Origin: JACDAN01 sp035265935
Lineage (GTDB): Bacteria > Actinomycetota > Thermoleophilia > Gaiellales > Gaiellaceae
Length of the DNA: 64,000 nt
Direction of reading: 5' to 3'
Assembly: GCA_035265935.1 (NCBI GenBank)
Contig: DATFOC010000019.1
Span: 1 to 64,000 of the forward strand
The translations under genes were made by a program, and so were the position numbers. The notes beneath the pieces were generated by a model. The model made no database searches and had not been told where the DNA came from. It was given only the letters and a program-made list of their open reading frames with translations. Below, piece after piece: positions 15,590 through 24,488 of this stretch; position 1 is the stretch's first letter; each line of letters starts with the position of its first letter.

Positions 15590-15955
15590 ATGGGAGGGGA
15601 ACCGGCGACGGTGCTGGTCGTCGACGACGATCCCTCGCTCAGGCTCCTCTGCCGGGTGAATCTGGAGCTCGAGGGATACAAGGTCGTCGAAGCGGAGAGC
15701 GTGCAGAGTGCACGCGCCGCGCTCGACGCGGAGAGCATCGACGCGATCCTTCTCGACGTGCACCTCGGAAACGACGACGGCCTCGTGCTCCTGCCGGCGA
15801 TCGGCCAAGACGGGCCTGCGGTCGCCCTGCTGACGGGCAGTCCGGGCGTCCACCTGCCCGAGGGCGCGACTGTGATCGGCAAGCCGTTCTCGATCGACGA
15901 GCTCAGCGACACCGTCCGCGAACTGGTCGGTCGCGAGCGCTCCTCGCTCGGGTAG
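15590..15955 (+). CDS. Stand-alone response-regulator receiver protein
   Basis: 121-aa CheY-like receiver domain without an output domain. Acidic pocket D12-D13-D14, phospho-acceptor Asp56 (LLDVH), the conserved switch position Thr82 and Lys98 in GKPFS. Likely a phosphorelay intermediate or a regulator acting by protein contact; no kinase is nearby. ATG at 15590 gives the standard length; a longer frame upstream adds no homology. Its TAG stop begins a TAGATT hexamer ahead of the next gene. Confidence 0.88.
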   Translation: MGGEPATVLVVDDDPSLRLLCRVNLELEGYKVVEAESVQSARAALDAESIDAILLDVHLGNDDGLVLLPAIGQDGPAVALLTGSPGVHLPEGATVIGKPFSIDELSDTVRELVGRERSSLG

Positions 15956-15969
15956 ATTCCCCTTCCGAT

Positions 15970-17478
15970 ATGAGCGTCACCGCTGTCAGGACGCCTGCCG
16001 AGTTCGAGGCGGAGCTCCAGAAGTACCTGTTCGAGCGCGCCGAGGAAGGGCGCGCCGTTCGTGTGGGCGAGAAGGAAGTCTCTGAGCGCGCAGAGATCGT
16101 GGCTCGCTACCGGGAGCTGTTCACGCGCGAGCAGATGGACGCGCTGCACGAGGCGGAGTCCGGCGCCGCACCGGAGGAGCGCGAGCGCCTCTACAGGCTG
16201 CGCAAGACCTGCGAGTCGGGCCTCGTCGAGGTCGAGCTGAGCGCGCGCGAGGACGAACTGGAGAACGCAATCCTCGCCGCCCGGGTTGAGTACCGCGGCC
16301 AGGAGCTCCCGCTTCGGTCCGCCCAGGCGCAGCTCGCGGTCCTCCACGCCTTCGAGGAGCGGGAGGAGCTAGGCGAGCTCCACGGCGACGCCTCCGCGGG
16401 ATTCAACGATCAGCGGATGGAGATGCTGCAGGCACGCGAGGAGCTCGACGCGGAGCTCTCCGGCGAGAAGGACGCCGTGGCGCGGAACGAGGAGGAGAAG
16501 GGCATCTCGCTTCGCGAGCTCTCGCAAGTGTTGACAGACGCGAGCCGCGCAGCGGACGAGCTCTACGGCCGGCTAACGGGAAAGTGGTTCGACAAGCTCC
16601 TCGGCGACGGCCGGCCCGAGGTTCCGTCCTCCTACCACGTCGCCTGGCTCCGCCGGCTCTCGCCGCTCGAGTCGACCTACACGAAGGAGCGCGCGACGGA
16701 GGTCTGTCTGCAGACGCTCCGGCACCTCGGATTCAACATGGACGAGGAGCCGAACATCCGAATGGATCTCGACGACCGGCCGCAGAAGTCGCCCCGCGCG
16801 TGCGTGATAGCCGCCGACCCGCCGAAGGTCGTCCATCTGATCACTCGGGCGCAGGGCGGGCTGCATGACTACCAGGCATTCCTCCACGAGGCCGGCCACG
16901 CGCTCCACTACGGCAACTGCGACCCGAACCTGCCCTACACGTTCCGGAACCTCTCGCGCGACCATGCACTGACCGAGATCTACTCCTACATCTTCGAGGC
17001 GATCTCCCGCGAGCCGGACTGGCACGTCGAGCACTTCGGGCTCTCGGAGGAGGAGGCGAAGGAGAACGCCGAGGCGACGATCTTCCTCGAGGCGCTCCTC
17101 TACCGGCGCTACACCGCGAAGCTCCAGTTCGAGCTCGAGTTCTGGGGTGGGTTCGGCAACGGGGCGGCAGGCCCCGCGCGGTACCACGAGCTTCTGACGG
17201 CCGCGAGCGGCGTCTCGTACCGGCCCGATGCGTACCTGGCGGACATGGACGCGGGCTTCTACTCCGCGGACTACCTCCGGGCCTGGATCCGGTCTGCGCA
17301 ACTGCGGCAGTGGCTGACGAAGGAAGTCGGCGAGGACTGGTGGCACAACCGGGCGACGGGCGACCACCTGCGCTCGCTCTTCGCGGAAGGGACGCGTCCC
17401 TCCAGCGAGGACATCGCCGGCCGCCTCGGCTTCGATCCCCACGACACCCAGCCGCTTTTGCACGAACTTGGCGCCTAG
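15970..17478 (+). CDS. M3-like zinc metallopeptidase
   Basis: 502-aa gluzincin-type protein. The zinc motif is HEAGH at residues 306-310 (FLHEAGHALHYGNCD), with a likely third ligand Glu336 in HALTEIYSYIFEA. The N-terminal ~200 residues are helical and charged, as in oligopeptidases of the M3 clan. No signal peptide, so probably cytoplasmic. It overlaps the M14-like gene by 11 nt, suggesting coordinated peptide processing. The name M3 rests on overall helical architecture and motif only. Confidence 0.7.
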   Translation: MSVTAVRTPAEFEAELQKYLFERAEEGRAVRVGEKEVSERAEIVARYRELFTREQMDALHEAESGAAPEERERLYRLRKTCESGLVEVELSAREDELENAILAARVEYRGQELPLRSAQAQLAVLHAFEEREELGELHGDASAGFNDQRMEMLQAREELDAELSGEKDAVARNEEEKGISLRELSQVLTDASRAADELYGRLTGKWFDKLLGDGRPEVPSSYHVAWLRRLSPLESTYTKERATEVCLQTLRHLGFNMDEEPNIRMDLDDRPQKSPRACVIAADPPKVVHLITRAQGGLHDYQAFLHEAGHALHYGNCDPNLPYTFRNLSRDHALTEIYSYIFEAISREPDWHVEHFGLSEEEAKENAEATIFLEALLYRRYTAKLQFELEFWGGFGNGAAGPARYHELLTAASGVSYRPDAYLADMDAGFYSADYLRAWIRSAQLRQWLTKEVGEDWWHNRATGDHLRSLFAEGTRPSSEDIAGRLGFDPHDTQPLLHELGA

Positions 17479-19153
17479 ACCGGCCTTCGACCGGTTCTAT
17501 GGGTACGACGCGCTAACGGAGATCCTCCAGGGCTGGGCCGACGAGCGGCCCGAGCTCTATGTCCTCGAGTCGATCGGCAAGAGCCATGAGGGCCGGGACA
17601 TCTGGCTGGCCACGATCACGAACGCCGAGACCGGGCCGGCGCTCGAGAAGCCCGCGCTCCTGATCGAGGCCAACATCCATGCGGTCGAGGTGACCGGCGC
17701 GACCGCTGCGCTCTATCTGATCAACCGCCTGCTCTCCGAGTACGGCAGCGACGAGCGGATCACTCGGGTGCTCGACACCCGCTCGTTCTACGTCGTCCCC
17801 CGGCTGAACCCCGACGGGGCCGAGCTGGCGCTCGCCGAGCGGCCGCGATTCATCCGGTCGAGCACCCGTGCGTGGCCGCTCGTCGAGGAGCTCGACGGGC
17901 TCTACGAGGAGGACCTCGATGGTGACGGGCGAATCCTGATGATGCGGATCCGCGATCGAAACGGCTCCTGGAAGGCGCATTCGGAGGAGCCGCGGCTGAT
18001 GGTCAGGCGGGACCCGGACGAGGAAGGCGGCGAGTACTTCCGGATGCTCTGGGAGGGGCGAATCCGGAACTACGACGGTGTGACCATCAAGATCGCGCCG
18101 CCGCTCGAGGGCCTCGACCTGAACCGCAACTTTCCGATGGAGTGGGCGGTCGAGGCAGAGCAGCGTGGCGCCGGCCCCTACCCGACGTCCGAGCCGGAGA
18201 TCAGAGCGATGGTCCAGGCGATCGTCGAGCGGCCGAACATCACGGCTCACCTCGCGTATCACACCTTCAGCGGCGTTCACCTCCGCCCGTACTCGAGCTA
18301 CCCCGACGAGCAGTACCCGACAAACGACCTGAGGACGTACAAGCTGCTCGGCGAGAGGGCGACGGAGATCACCGGGTATCCGGCCGTCTCGATCTTCCAC
18401 GACTTCAAGTACGACCCGAAACAGACGGTCAAGGGCGGGGCAAACGACTGGCTGTACGACCACCTCGGGATCTACTCCTGGACGACTGAGTTCTGGAGCC
18501 CGCAGCGCGAGGCAGGGATCGAGGACTACCAGTACATCGAGTGGATGCGCGACCACCCGCTCGAGGACGACCTGAAGCTGATCCGCTGGAGCGACGAGCA
18601 GCTGGACGGGAAGGGCTACGTCGACTGGTACTCGTTCGACCACGACCAGCTGGGCGAGGTCGAGCTCGGCGGCTGGGACCTCATGTACGCGTGGGCGAAC
18701 GTCCCGCCGCAGTTCCTCGAGCGTGAGATCGCGCCTCACTCGGAGCTCGCGATCTGGCACCTACTCGTCTCTCCGCGCCTGGAGATCCTGTCGCTGGAGG
18801 CCGAGGAGCTGGGGGAGGGGTCGTGGCTCGTCCGGCTCGTGGTGCACAACACCGGCTGGCTGCCGACGTCGGTGTCCGAAAAAGCGGTCGAACGGAAGGC
18901 CGTGCGCCCACTCGAGGTAGAGATCACGCTTCCCGAAGCCGCGCGGCTCCACGGAGGCGAGAAGAAAGTCGAGCTCGGGCAGCTCGACGGCCGGGTACAC
19001 CGGCGGTCGCTGCTCTGGTGGGCGTCGGACGATGCGACGAGCGACCGTGCGAAGGCGGAATGGGTCGTCGAAGCGCCTGCAGGGTCGGTGGTGCAGGTCG
19101 AGGCGCGCCACCAGCGGGCCGGGATCGTCCGGCGTGAGCTGACGCTCGAGTAG
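17468..19153 (+). CDS. M14-family zinc carboxypeptidase-like protein
   Basis: 561-aa protein with a zinc carboxypeptidase domain: H71-x-x-E74 (ANIHAVEVTG), His265 (AYHTFSG) and putative catalytic Glu341 (WTTEFWSP). LDLNRNFP (217-224) matches the substrate-binding Asn-Arg of the family. A C-terminal beta-rich domain from about residue 445 has immunoglobulin-like spacing. No signal peptide. TTG at 17468 overlaps the preceding gene and is required to keep FYGYDALTEIL; an internal start is possible. The pair with the M3-like gene suggests a peptide-degradation unit. Confidence 0.8.
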   Translation: MAPRPAFDRFYGYDALTEILQGWADERPELYVLESIGKSHEGRDIWLATITNAETGPALEKPALLIEANIHAVEVTGATAALYLINRLLSEYGSDERITRVLDTRSFYVVPRLNPDGAELALAERPRFIRSSTRAWPLVEELDGLYEEDLDGDGRILMMRIRDRNGSWKAHSEEPRLMVRRDPDEEGGEYFRMLWEGRIRNYDGVTIKIAPPLEGLDLNRNFPMEWAVEAEQRGAGPYPTSEPEIRAMVQAIVERPNITAHLAYHTFSGVHLRPYSSYPDEQYPTNDLRTYKLLGERATEITGYPAVSIFHDFKYDPKQTVKGGANDWLYDHLGIYSWTTEFWSPQREAGIEDYQYIEWMRDHPLEDDLKLIRWSDEQLDGKGYVDWYSFDHDQLGEVELGGWDLMYAWANVPPQFLEREIAPHSELAIWHLLVSPRLEILSLEAEELGEGSWLVRLVVHNTGWLPTSVSEKAVERKAVRPLEVEITLPEAARLHGGEKKVELGQLDGRVHRRSLLWWASDDATSDRAKAEWVVEAPAGSVVQVEARHQRAGIVRRELTLE

Positions 19154-19158
19154 CCCGG

Positions 19159-19289
19159 TTGCGCCACCGGCCGGACAGCTTCGGGGCCGGGCTTCGCGCG
19201 GTGCAGCAATCGCGCCGGCGGTCTTCGTGATCGCCGTGTCCTTCGGCGTGCTGGCGCGCGACCTCGGCTGGGGCGGTCAAACCCTCTGA
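19159..19289 (+). pseudogene. azlC: Truncated, frameshifted azlC (branched-chain amino-acid permease) remnant
   Basis: Two adjoining frames together resemble an AzlC N-terminus. From TTG 19159 the first reads LRHRPDSFGAGLRA. After a one-base shift near 19200 the second continues AAIAPAVFVIAVSFGVLARD, then LGWGGQTL and a TGA at 19287-19289. The SFGVLAR motif is characteristic of AzlC proteins, which are ~230 aa; the rest is missing. The 3' end of the LuxR gene on the other strand runs into it (19277-19289), suggesting that sequence was inserted or deleted here. Confidence 0.5.
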
Positions 19290-22072
19290 GCGCTCCCGGA
19301 GTGAGGAATGGAGTCGCGCTCCGAGACGCTGCGCGATCGAGGACGCTCGTCTGCCATCCGTCGCACAAGCTCCGAACGCGAGTGGATCTCGAGCTTTCGG
19401 TAGATGTGAGTTAGGTGGAACTCGACCGTCTTCGCGGTAACGAAGAGGGCTGCGGCCACTGCGCGGTTCGATTTGCCCTCGGCGACGAGCTGAGCGATCT
19501 GGAGCTCTTGGGGCGTCAGTCGTTCGGGAGCGCCCGGTTGACGACGGCGCGGCGTAACGCCGGATGCTCGGAGCTCGGCCCCCGCCCGCTCGGCCCACGG
19601 GATCGCGCCGCTGCTCTCGAAGGCCTCGAGCGCCGCGCCGAGATGTACGCGTGAATCGCGCCTTCGGCCGCGCCGCCGGATACGCTCGCCGAAACACAAC
19701 TCGGTTCGCGCATGCTCGAATGCACCCTCGTGAAGGGCGAGCGCGTCTTCGAACGCTGACTCCGCGGCGGTATCGGAGTCCAGGAGGAGCGCGCGACATC
19801 GCGCTGCGGCACCGAGTGTCCACCGAATGCCGGTCGTGACCGCCTGGCGTTCGAGTGATGCAACCACGGGCTTCGCGTGCTCCGTCCTGCCGGACCTGGC
19901 ATAGGCCTCGACCAGATCCGGATGGATCCGGAACTGGTTTGCATTGCCGACGCCGCCCGCCTCGAGAGCCGCGACCGCCGGCGCCAGCTGCGAGACGGCC
20001 GCGTCCAAGTCCCCGGTCGCGAGCGCGAGCATTCCGAGTGCGCTTCGCGACCTCACCTCGTTTTTTCTGTCGCCGAGCCGCAACGCGGATTCGAGCGCGC
20101 GCTGCCCATTTCGACGGCTGTCGCTTTCCCGTCCCAGCACGGCCTCGAAGAAGGCGAGACGCGCAAGACAATCGTCGAAGGTCTGCTGAATGCCGAGCTC
20201 CCCGACGATCTGAACAGCCTCGAGGGCGTGCCCATACGCTCGTTGCAGGTGACCGTCGTACCAATCGACCTGGGCACAGATGTGCAGCGCGTACCCCAGA
20301 TCGCCCAGCGCATTCGCCCGACGGTTTGCCGTGACCGCGCGCTCGACCAGGCGTCGGGCCCGACCGTGCTCGCCGGCATAGAGCAGCGTTGAGGCTGCAT
20401 CCGCGACGACCACGCGACCCTCCGGATCGTCTTCGACAAGGTCTGCGCAGCGCCGAGCAAGCTCCACGGCGTCTCCGACCCGCCCAGCGGACAATCGGTG
20501 GAAGGAGACGATGTGGCAGAGCTCGGGATCATCGATCGCCTCGTCGCCGGCGAGCTCCCACGCGCGCTCTGCCAGCGCGAGTGATCGTGAAATGTCGAGC
20601 CGGTGGTGTTCCGCGGCGGTGGCCGCGTTGGTCAAGAGGGTCGCCGCCGCACGCGGATCGCACGGTGCGAGCTCGTCGGCGCCCGCGACCATCAGGTCCA
20701 AGGCCTGACCGAGCTGCCCCCGCTCAATCCGTACGTATGCGCGCCGGGCCTGTGTACGAGCGAACTCGTGGAGATCGAGCTCGCCTTCGACGGCTTCCTG
20801 GAGCAGCGCGTCTGCCCGCTCGGGACGACCGGCCCGATACGCAGCATCGCCTGCGCTCGCGAGGCGGAGCGCCCGTAGCCGTCGCCCCGGTGTCAGCCGG
20901 GCGGCGCGCTCGAGCGCCCTCGCCTCCGACCAAACACCCCCTCTGGTCCGCGCAGAGGTGGCAGTGGCGACGAGTGCCGAGGCGATTCGCTCGTCCGGAG
21001 CCTCGGCCGCGGCGGCGAGATGCCACGCTCGGCGATCGGCTTGGCCCGCGGCGTCCGCAGCCACCGCGAGTGCGTTATGCACCTCTTGCCGGGCGCTCCA
21101 CTCAGCAGCGCCGTAGATCGAAGAGCGCGCGAGAGGATGGCAGAAGGCGACGCTGGATGCCAGCGTGACGAGTCCAGCCTCCTGGGCGGGCGCCAGGCCT
21201 CGCCAATCGAGCCCTAGGACCGCGAACGCATGAGCCAGGCCCCTCAGGTCGCCGACGTCGCTCGCCGCGACGACGAGAAGGGCGCGCCGCGTCGGCCCTG
21301 GAAGCTGCGCGACTCGACGGGCGAAGCCAAGCTCAACGTTGGTTCCCGCGCCAAGCGGTTCGCGGATGTCCGGAACCGTGAGCCGCGACCCCGCGACGCT
21401 CGCCGAAAGCTCGACAAGCACGAGTGGGTTCCCCAGCGCCGTCTCGATGAGCTGCTCGACGACGAGTGAGCCGGCGCCTGGCGGCAACCGCTCCGCAAGG
21501 AGCTGCCTCGCCGACGCTCGATCGAGTCCGCCGAGCCGCAGCTCTGCGATGCCCCGCGTGGCGAGCATTCGGCTGTCGGGCTCGCGGACGCCGAAGAGGA
21601 CCGCGATGCCGTCGGCGTCGAGACGGCGCGCGACAAACCCCATCGCAGCGGCCGAAGCCTCGTCGAGCCACTGCGCGTCGTCGATTACGCAAAGCAACGG
21701 CTGCTCCTCGGCGACGGCACTTAGCAGGCTCAGGGTGCCGCCAAAGACGGCGAGGCGCTCAACGGACGGTTCCCCACGGAGCCCCATTGCGGAACGGAGA
21801 CCGGCCGCCTGCGAGTCCGGGATGGCGTCGAGCGACGAGAGCGCTGGGCGGAGGAGCTCGTGCAGACCCGAGAAGACGATGTCAACCTCGGACTCGACGC
21901 CCAGCGCCCGCAATACGCGCATGCCCTCCGCACGCTCAACAGCCGCGTCCATCAGGGCCGTCTTGCCAATGCCCGCCTCACCGCGGACAACGAGCGCGCC
22001 GCTGCGCCGCCGTCTCGCTGCATCGATGACCTCATCGATTCGAGCGGACTCGTGCTCCCGGCCGAAGAGCAT
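19277..22072 (-). CDS. LuxR-family regulator with AAA ATPase domain (LAL type)
   Basis: 931-aa large ATP-binding LuxR regulator. The N-terminal ATPase has Walker A GEAGIGKTAL (about residues 31-40) and Walker B LLCVIDDAQWLDE (about 125-137). A long helical middle with repeat-like character follows. A C-terminal LuxR helix-turn-helix begins LTPQELQIAQLVAEGKSNRA and includes TAKTVEFHLTHIYRKL. ATG at 22072 (MLFGREHE) is the usual family start. The ligand is unknown. It is divergent from the PD40 gene, and palindromes lie in the shared 231-bp spacer. Its tail overlaps the azlC remnant. Confidence 0.92.
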   Translation of the reverse strand: MLFGREHESARIDEVIDAARRRRSGALVVRGEAGIGKTALMDAAVERAEGMRVLRALGVESEVDIVFSGLHELLRPALSSLDAIPDSQAAGLRSAMGLRGEPSVERLAVFGGTLSLLSAVAEEQPLLCVIDDAQWLDEASAAAMGFVARRLDADGIAVLFGVREPDSRMLATRGIAELRLGGLDRASARQLLAERLPPGAGSLVVEQLIETALGNPLVLVELSASVAGSRLTVPDIREPLGAGTNVELGFARRVAQLPGPTRRALLVVAASDVGDLRGLAHAFAVLGLDWRGLAPAQEAGLVTLASSVAFCHPLARSSIYGAAEWSARQEVHNALAVAADAAGQADRRAWHLAAAAEAPDERIASALVATATSARTRGGVWSEARALERAARLTPGRRLRALRLASAGDAAYRAGRPERADALLQEAVEGELDLHEFARTQARRAYVRIERGQLGQALDLMVAGADELAPCDPRAAATLLTNAATAAEHHRLDISRSLALAERAWELAGDEAIDDPELCHIVSFHRLSAGRVGDAVELARRCADLVEDDPEGRVVVADAASTLLYAGEHGRARRLVERAVTANRRANALGDLGYALHICAQVDWYDGHLQRAYGHALEAVQIVGELGIQQTFDDCLARLAFFEAVLGRESDSRRNGQRALESALRLGDRKNEVRSRSALGMLALATGDLDAAVSQLAPAVAALEAGGVGNANQFRIHPDLVEAYARSGRTEHAKPVVASLERQAVTTGIRWTLGAAARCRALLLDSDTAAESAFEDALALHEGAFEHARTELCFGERIRRRGRRRDSRVHLGAALEAFESSGAIPWAERAGAELRASGVTPRRRQPGAPERLTPQELQIAQLVAEGKSNRAVAAALFVTAKTVEFHLTHIYRKLEIHSRSELVRRMADERPRSRSVSERDSIPHSGSAQRV

Positions 22073-22093
22073 CGTAGAAAGAGGGTACTCCCG

Positions 22094-22121
22094 AGGGTTC
22101 GCTTAACCCTAGGGAATTCCC
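22094..22121. promoter_or_regulatory. Cluster of overlapping palindromes upstream of the LuxR gene
   Basis: AGGGTT-N5-AACCCT (22094-22110), CCCTAGGG (22107-22114) and GGGAATTCCC (22112-22121) overlap. They lie 22-49 bp before the LuxR start, in the spacer shared with the divergent PD40 gene. A good candidate operator, possibly autoregulatory. The remainder of the 22073-22303 spacer shows no gene. Confidence 0.45.
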
Positions 22122-22303
22122 GGGCGCGAGCGCGGCCCCCGATGCTCACGATGCGAGGCGATGAGTGCTCGCATCGCGGACGACTCTCGCGCGCTCAGCC
22201 GAGCGTCCGCGAGTTCCCTCCAGAGCGGCTCGGAGTTGGGGGGTAGGCCGGTCTGGCAGGCACAGGCGTCGGTGGCGGCCATGAGGATTGGAGGAGATCG
22301 GCC

Positions 22304-23266
22304 ATGACGAAGGGCATCACGCAAGCTCGGAGACGCCGCAGGTTCGCCGCCGCGGCCGGCTTGGTGGCGACTCTCGTCGCCGCGGTGGTCCCGACGTCGT
22401 CGCAGGCGACCTTCCGAGGGAGGAACGGCCAGATTCTCTATGCGGCTCAGGCTGGAAGGTTCGAACAGCTCTTCACCGTCCGGCCCGACGGAAGCGGCCG
22501 CCGGCAGATCACCCGGTTCGCCGACAGCGCCGGCGGGAGCCTCAGTCACTGGTCGCCAGACGGCTCTCGGATCGTGTTCACGCGTCGCTGGAACCCAGAC
22601 GGGCTGAACGAGCGCGAGCAAATCTATGTCGCAAACGCCGATGGCTCCAACCTGCGGCCGATCAATCTGCGTGGCGTGGAGCCGCTCCAGCCGACGTGGT
22701 TTCCGGACGGTCGACGCATCCTCTTCCTCGCTCTTGCGTCCAGGCCGACGTTCAAGATCGTGAACGCGGACGGGACCGGTTTGAGAGATGCCGGTATGCC
22801 GCCGTTCGGGGACAGCGCATGCGTCTTCGGCGACGGCAGGCGCGTAGCGGTTCTGCGCCCCCGCACGCCTGGGAACGACGAGGTGCTGGCGATTTTCGTC
22901 GCTCGACTGGGCACACGGACGGCCAAGCGGATCACGGCCTGGGGCAGCTACACCGGGACGGTCGACTGCTCGCCCGATGGGAAAAGTGTCCTCTTCGGTA
23001 GGCCGGCGTTCGGCCCGCCGGCATCGGCCAACGTGTTCACGGTTCGGACCGACGGCACCGGGCTCAGGCAACTCACGCACTCCAGGGGTGGAACCGTGAA
23101 CAACAACCCGAACTCCTGGTCTCCTGACGGAAGGAAGATCGTCCTCACCAGCAACCGCGGTGGGCGGGCCGATCGCGCGCTGTTCGTCATGAACGCCGAC
23201 GGGAGCGGGATCAGGCAGTTGACGCGGGGCGCGGGCCGCTTCGCGAGTTGGGGACCGCATCCGTAA
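22304..23266 (+). CDS. Secreted PD40/TolB-like beta-propeller protein
   Basis: 320-aa protein with an N-terminal signal peptide (RRRRR, then a hydrophobic stretch, with a likely cleavage after SSQA near residue 35). It carries PD40/WD40-like repeats marked by SHWSPDGSRIVF, PTWFPDGRRILF, DCSPDGKSVLF and NSWSPDGRKIVL, with VNADGTG/MNADGSG blades between. Expected to fold as a six- or seven-bladed propeller outside the cell; function unknown. The ATG at 22304 has a strong GGAGGAG 7 nt upstream, unlike most neighbours. Divergent from the LuxR regulator, which may control it. Confidence 0.85.
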   Translation: MTKGITQARRRRRFAAAAGLVATLVAAVVPTSSQATFRGRNGQILYAAQAGRFEQLFTVRPDGSGRRQITRFADSAGGSLSHWSPDGSRIVFTRRWNPDGLNEREQIYVANADGSNLRPINLRGVEPLQPTWFPDGRRILFLALASRPTFKIVNADGTGLRDAGMPPFGDSACVFGDGRRVAVLRPRTPGNDEVLAIFVARLGTRTAKRITAWGSYTGTVDCSPDGKSVLFGRPAFGPPASANVFTVRTDGTGLRQLTHSRGGTVNNNPNSWSPDGRKIVLTSNRGGRADRALFVMNADGSGIRQLTRGAGRFASWGPHP

Positions 23267-23486
23267 GCTCGAACGAGCGACACCCTCGCCCGAGGATGGA
23301 GCAAGCAGCACAAGGCATTGCTGCTCCTAGTCAGTCCCGGTGGCGACCGGCGCGTGGGCTGCAGTCGTCGATTAACCCCTCCCGGATCGACACCGCGCAG
23401 GTCTACCTACGGGGCTCAATAAGTTGAAGGCGATGGAGGCCGTTCGGGAACTCTGCTGGGCTCCGGATAAGACCGCAAGCTGTAGA
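23267..23486. other. Intergenic region without a recognisable gene
   Basis: 220 bp between the PD40 gene and tRNA-Glu. A 7-bp inverted repeat AGCAGCA/TGCTGCT with an 8-nt loop (23304-23325) could end PD40 transcription, but no T-run follows. Nothing else recognised. Confidence 0.4.
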
Positions 23487-23558
23487 GGCGCATACGGGAT
23501 TCGAACCCGTGCTACCGCCGTGAGAGGGCGGCGTCCTAGGCCACTAGACGAATGCGCC
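23487..23558 (-). tRNA. tRNA-Glu (CTC)
   Basis: 72-nt cloverleaf on the minus strand. Acceptor GGCGCAT/ATGCGCC, D-arm with TCTAGTGGCCTAGGA, anticodon stem CCGCC/GGCGG around loop CTCTCAC (anticodon CTC), T-arm ACGGG-TTCGAAT-CCCGT. No encoded CCA. The discriminator base reads T, which is unusual for tRNA-Glu. Confidence 0.93.
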
Positions 23559-23587
23559 GGGAGGCTTGATTGTAGCGTCGGGCGGGT

Positions 23588-23812
23588 ATGACCGCGGTCG
23601 TGCGCTGGCTGAAGCGACTCCTCGGTTCCGATGACCGCGATCCGACCCGGCCGGATGACCCGCGCGGTGGAATGCAGTCGGACGAGTACCGTCACGCCGA
23701 CCCTCGCGAGCTCGTCGAGGAGGGCGGAACCACCATGGCCGGGCCCGGCGGCGCGCCGCAGGAAGGCCTCTCGCCGGGGGAGCGCCGCGCGCAGGATCGC
23801 GCGACGGACTGA
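23588..23812 (+). CDS. Small hypothetical protein, 74 aa
   Basis: 74-aa hydrophilic protein with an amphipathic start (VVRWLKRLLG) followed by an Asp/Arg/Gly/Pro-rich, probably disordered tail. Third codon positions are strongly G/C as in real genes here. TAGCGT lies 9 nt before the ATG at 23588. It sits between tRNA-Glu and the TetR gene, 22 bp upstream of the latter. No family recognised. Confidence 0.5.
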   Translation: MTAVVRWLKRLLGSDDRDPTRPDDPRGGMQSDEYRHADPRELVEEGGTTMAGPGGAPQEGLSPGERRAQDRATD

Positions 23813-23834
23813 CTCCCTCTAGAGTGGCGCGGTC

Positions 23835-24434
23835 ATGGCGGCGCGCGCTGATCGCCAAGCCGACCGCCGCCGGCAGATTCTCGACGCGGCGGTCAAGGTC
23901 TTCGCGAGGAACGGCTTCCACAGGGCGCGCGTCGGTGACATCGCCGAGGAGGCCGGTGTCGCGTACGGCCTGGTCTACCACTACTTCAGTTCGAAGGAAG
24001 CGCTCCTCGAGACGATTTTCCGGGACACCTGGACGCAGATGCTCGCGAGAGTCCGCGAAGTGGAGGGCTCTCGTGCGGACGCGAGCGAGCAGGTGCGTCA
24101 GGTCACAGCCCTGCTACTGCGCACGTGGCGGCGGGACCCGGACCTCGTCCGCGTCCTCGTCCGCGAAGTGACCCGGAGCCCGCACGTTCAGCAGGAGATC
24201 GAGGAGATCACGGAAGGGATGAAGGCGCTCGAACGGATCATCGAACGGGGCCAGAGGACGGGCGAGTTCCGGTCGCAAATCGATCCGCGCCTCGGGGCGG
24301 TCGTTTTCTACGGGGCGCTCGACGAGATCTTGACGGGGTGGGTGCTCGGCCAGTTGCCCGACACGGACGAGGACATCGCCGAGGCGGAGAGCAACGTCGT
24401 CCAGCTGCTCGTCGAAGGAATGCGCAACCCGTAA
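23835..24434 (+). CDS. TetR-family transcriptional regulator
   Basis: 199-aa one-component repressor. N-terminal DNA-binding domain (residues about 10-57): ILDAAVKVFARNGFHRARVG, then IAEEAGVAYGLVYHYFSSKE, where YHYF ends the recognition helix. The C-terminal ligand-binding domain resembles those of fatty-acid-type TetR regulators, but the target is not identifiable. TAGAGT lies 9 nt before the ATG. Convergent with the aquaporin gene. Confidence 0.92.
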   Translation: MAARADRQADRRRQILDAAVKVFARNGFHRARVGDIAEEAGVAYGLVYHYFSSKEALLETIFRDTWTQMLARVREVEGSRADASEQVRQVTALLLRTWRRDPDLVRVLVREVTRSPHVQQEIEEITEGMKALERIIERGQRTGEFRSQIDPRLGAVVFYGALDEILTGWVLGQLPDTDEDIAEAESNVVQLLVEGMRNP

Positions 24435-24440
24435 ACCTCG

Positions 24441-24470
24441 ACTGATTCGTCAGTCCCGCCTTCACGGCGG
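24441..24470. terminator. Two small hairpins between convergent tetR and aquaporin genes
   Basis: ACTGA-TTCG-TCAGT (24441-24454) has a UUCG-type tetraloop, and CCGCC-TTCAC-GGCGG (24456-24470) follows. Located 7 bp after the TetR stop and 19 bp from the aquaporin stop. No T-run, so termination is a guess. Confidence 0.4.
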
Positions 24471-24488
24471 CCCCCAAAAACTCCCCTT

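Noticed and set aside
23267..23486. Attachment-site duplication next to tRNA-Glu
   Set aside because: I found no second copy of the tRNA 3' end and no integrase, so no integrative element can be supported.
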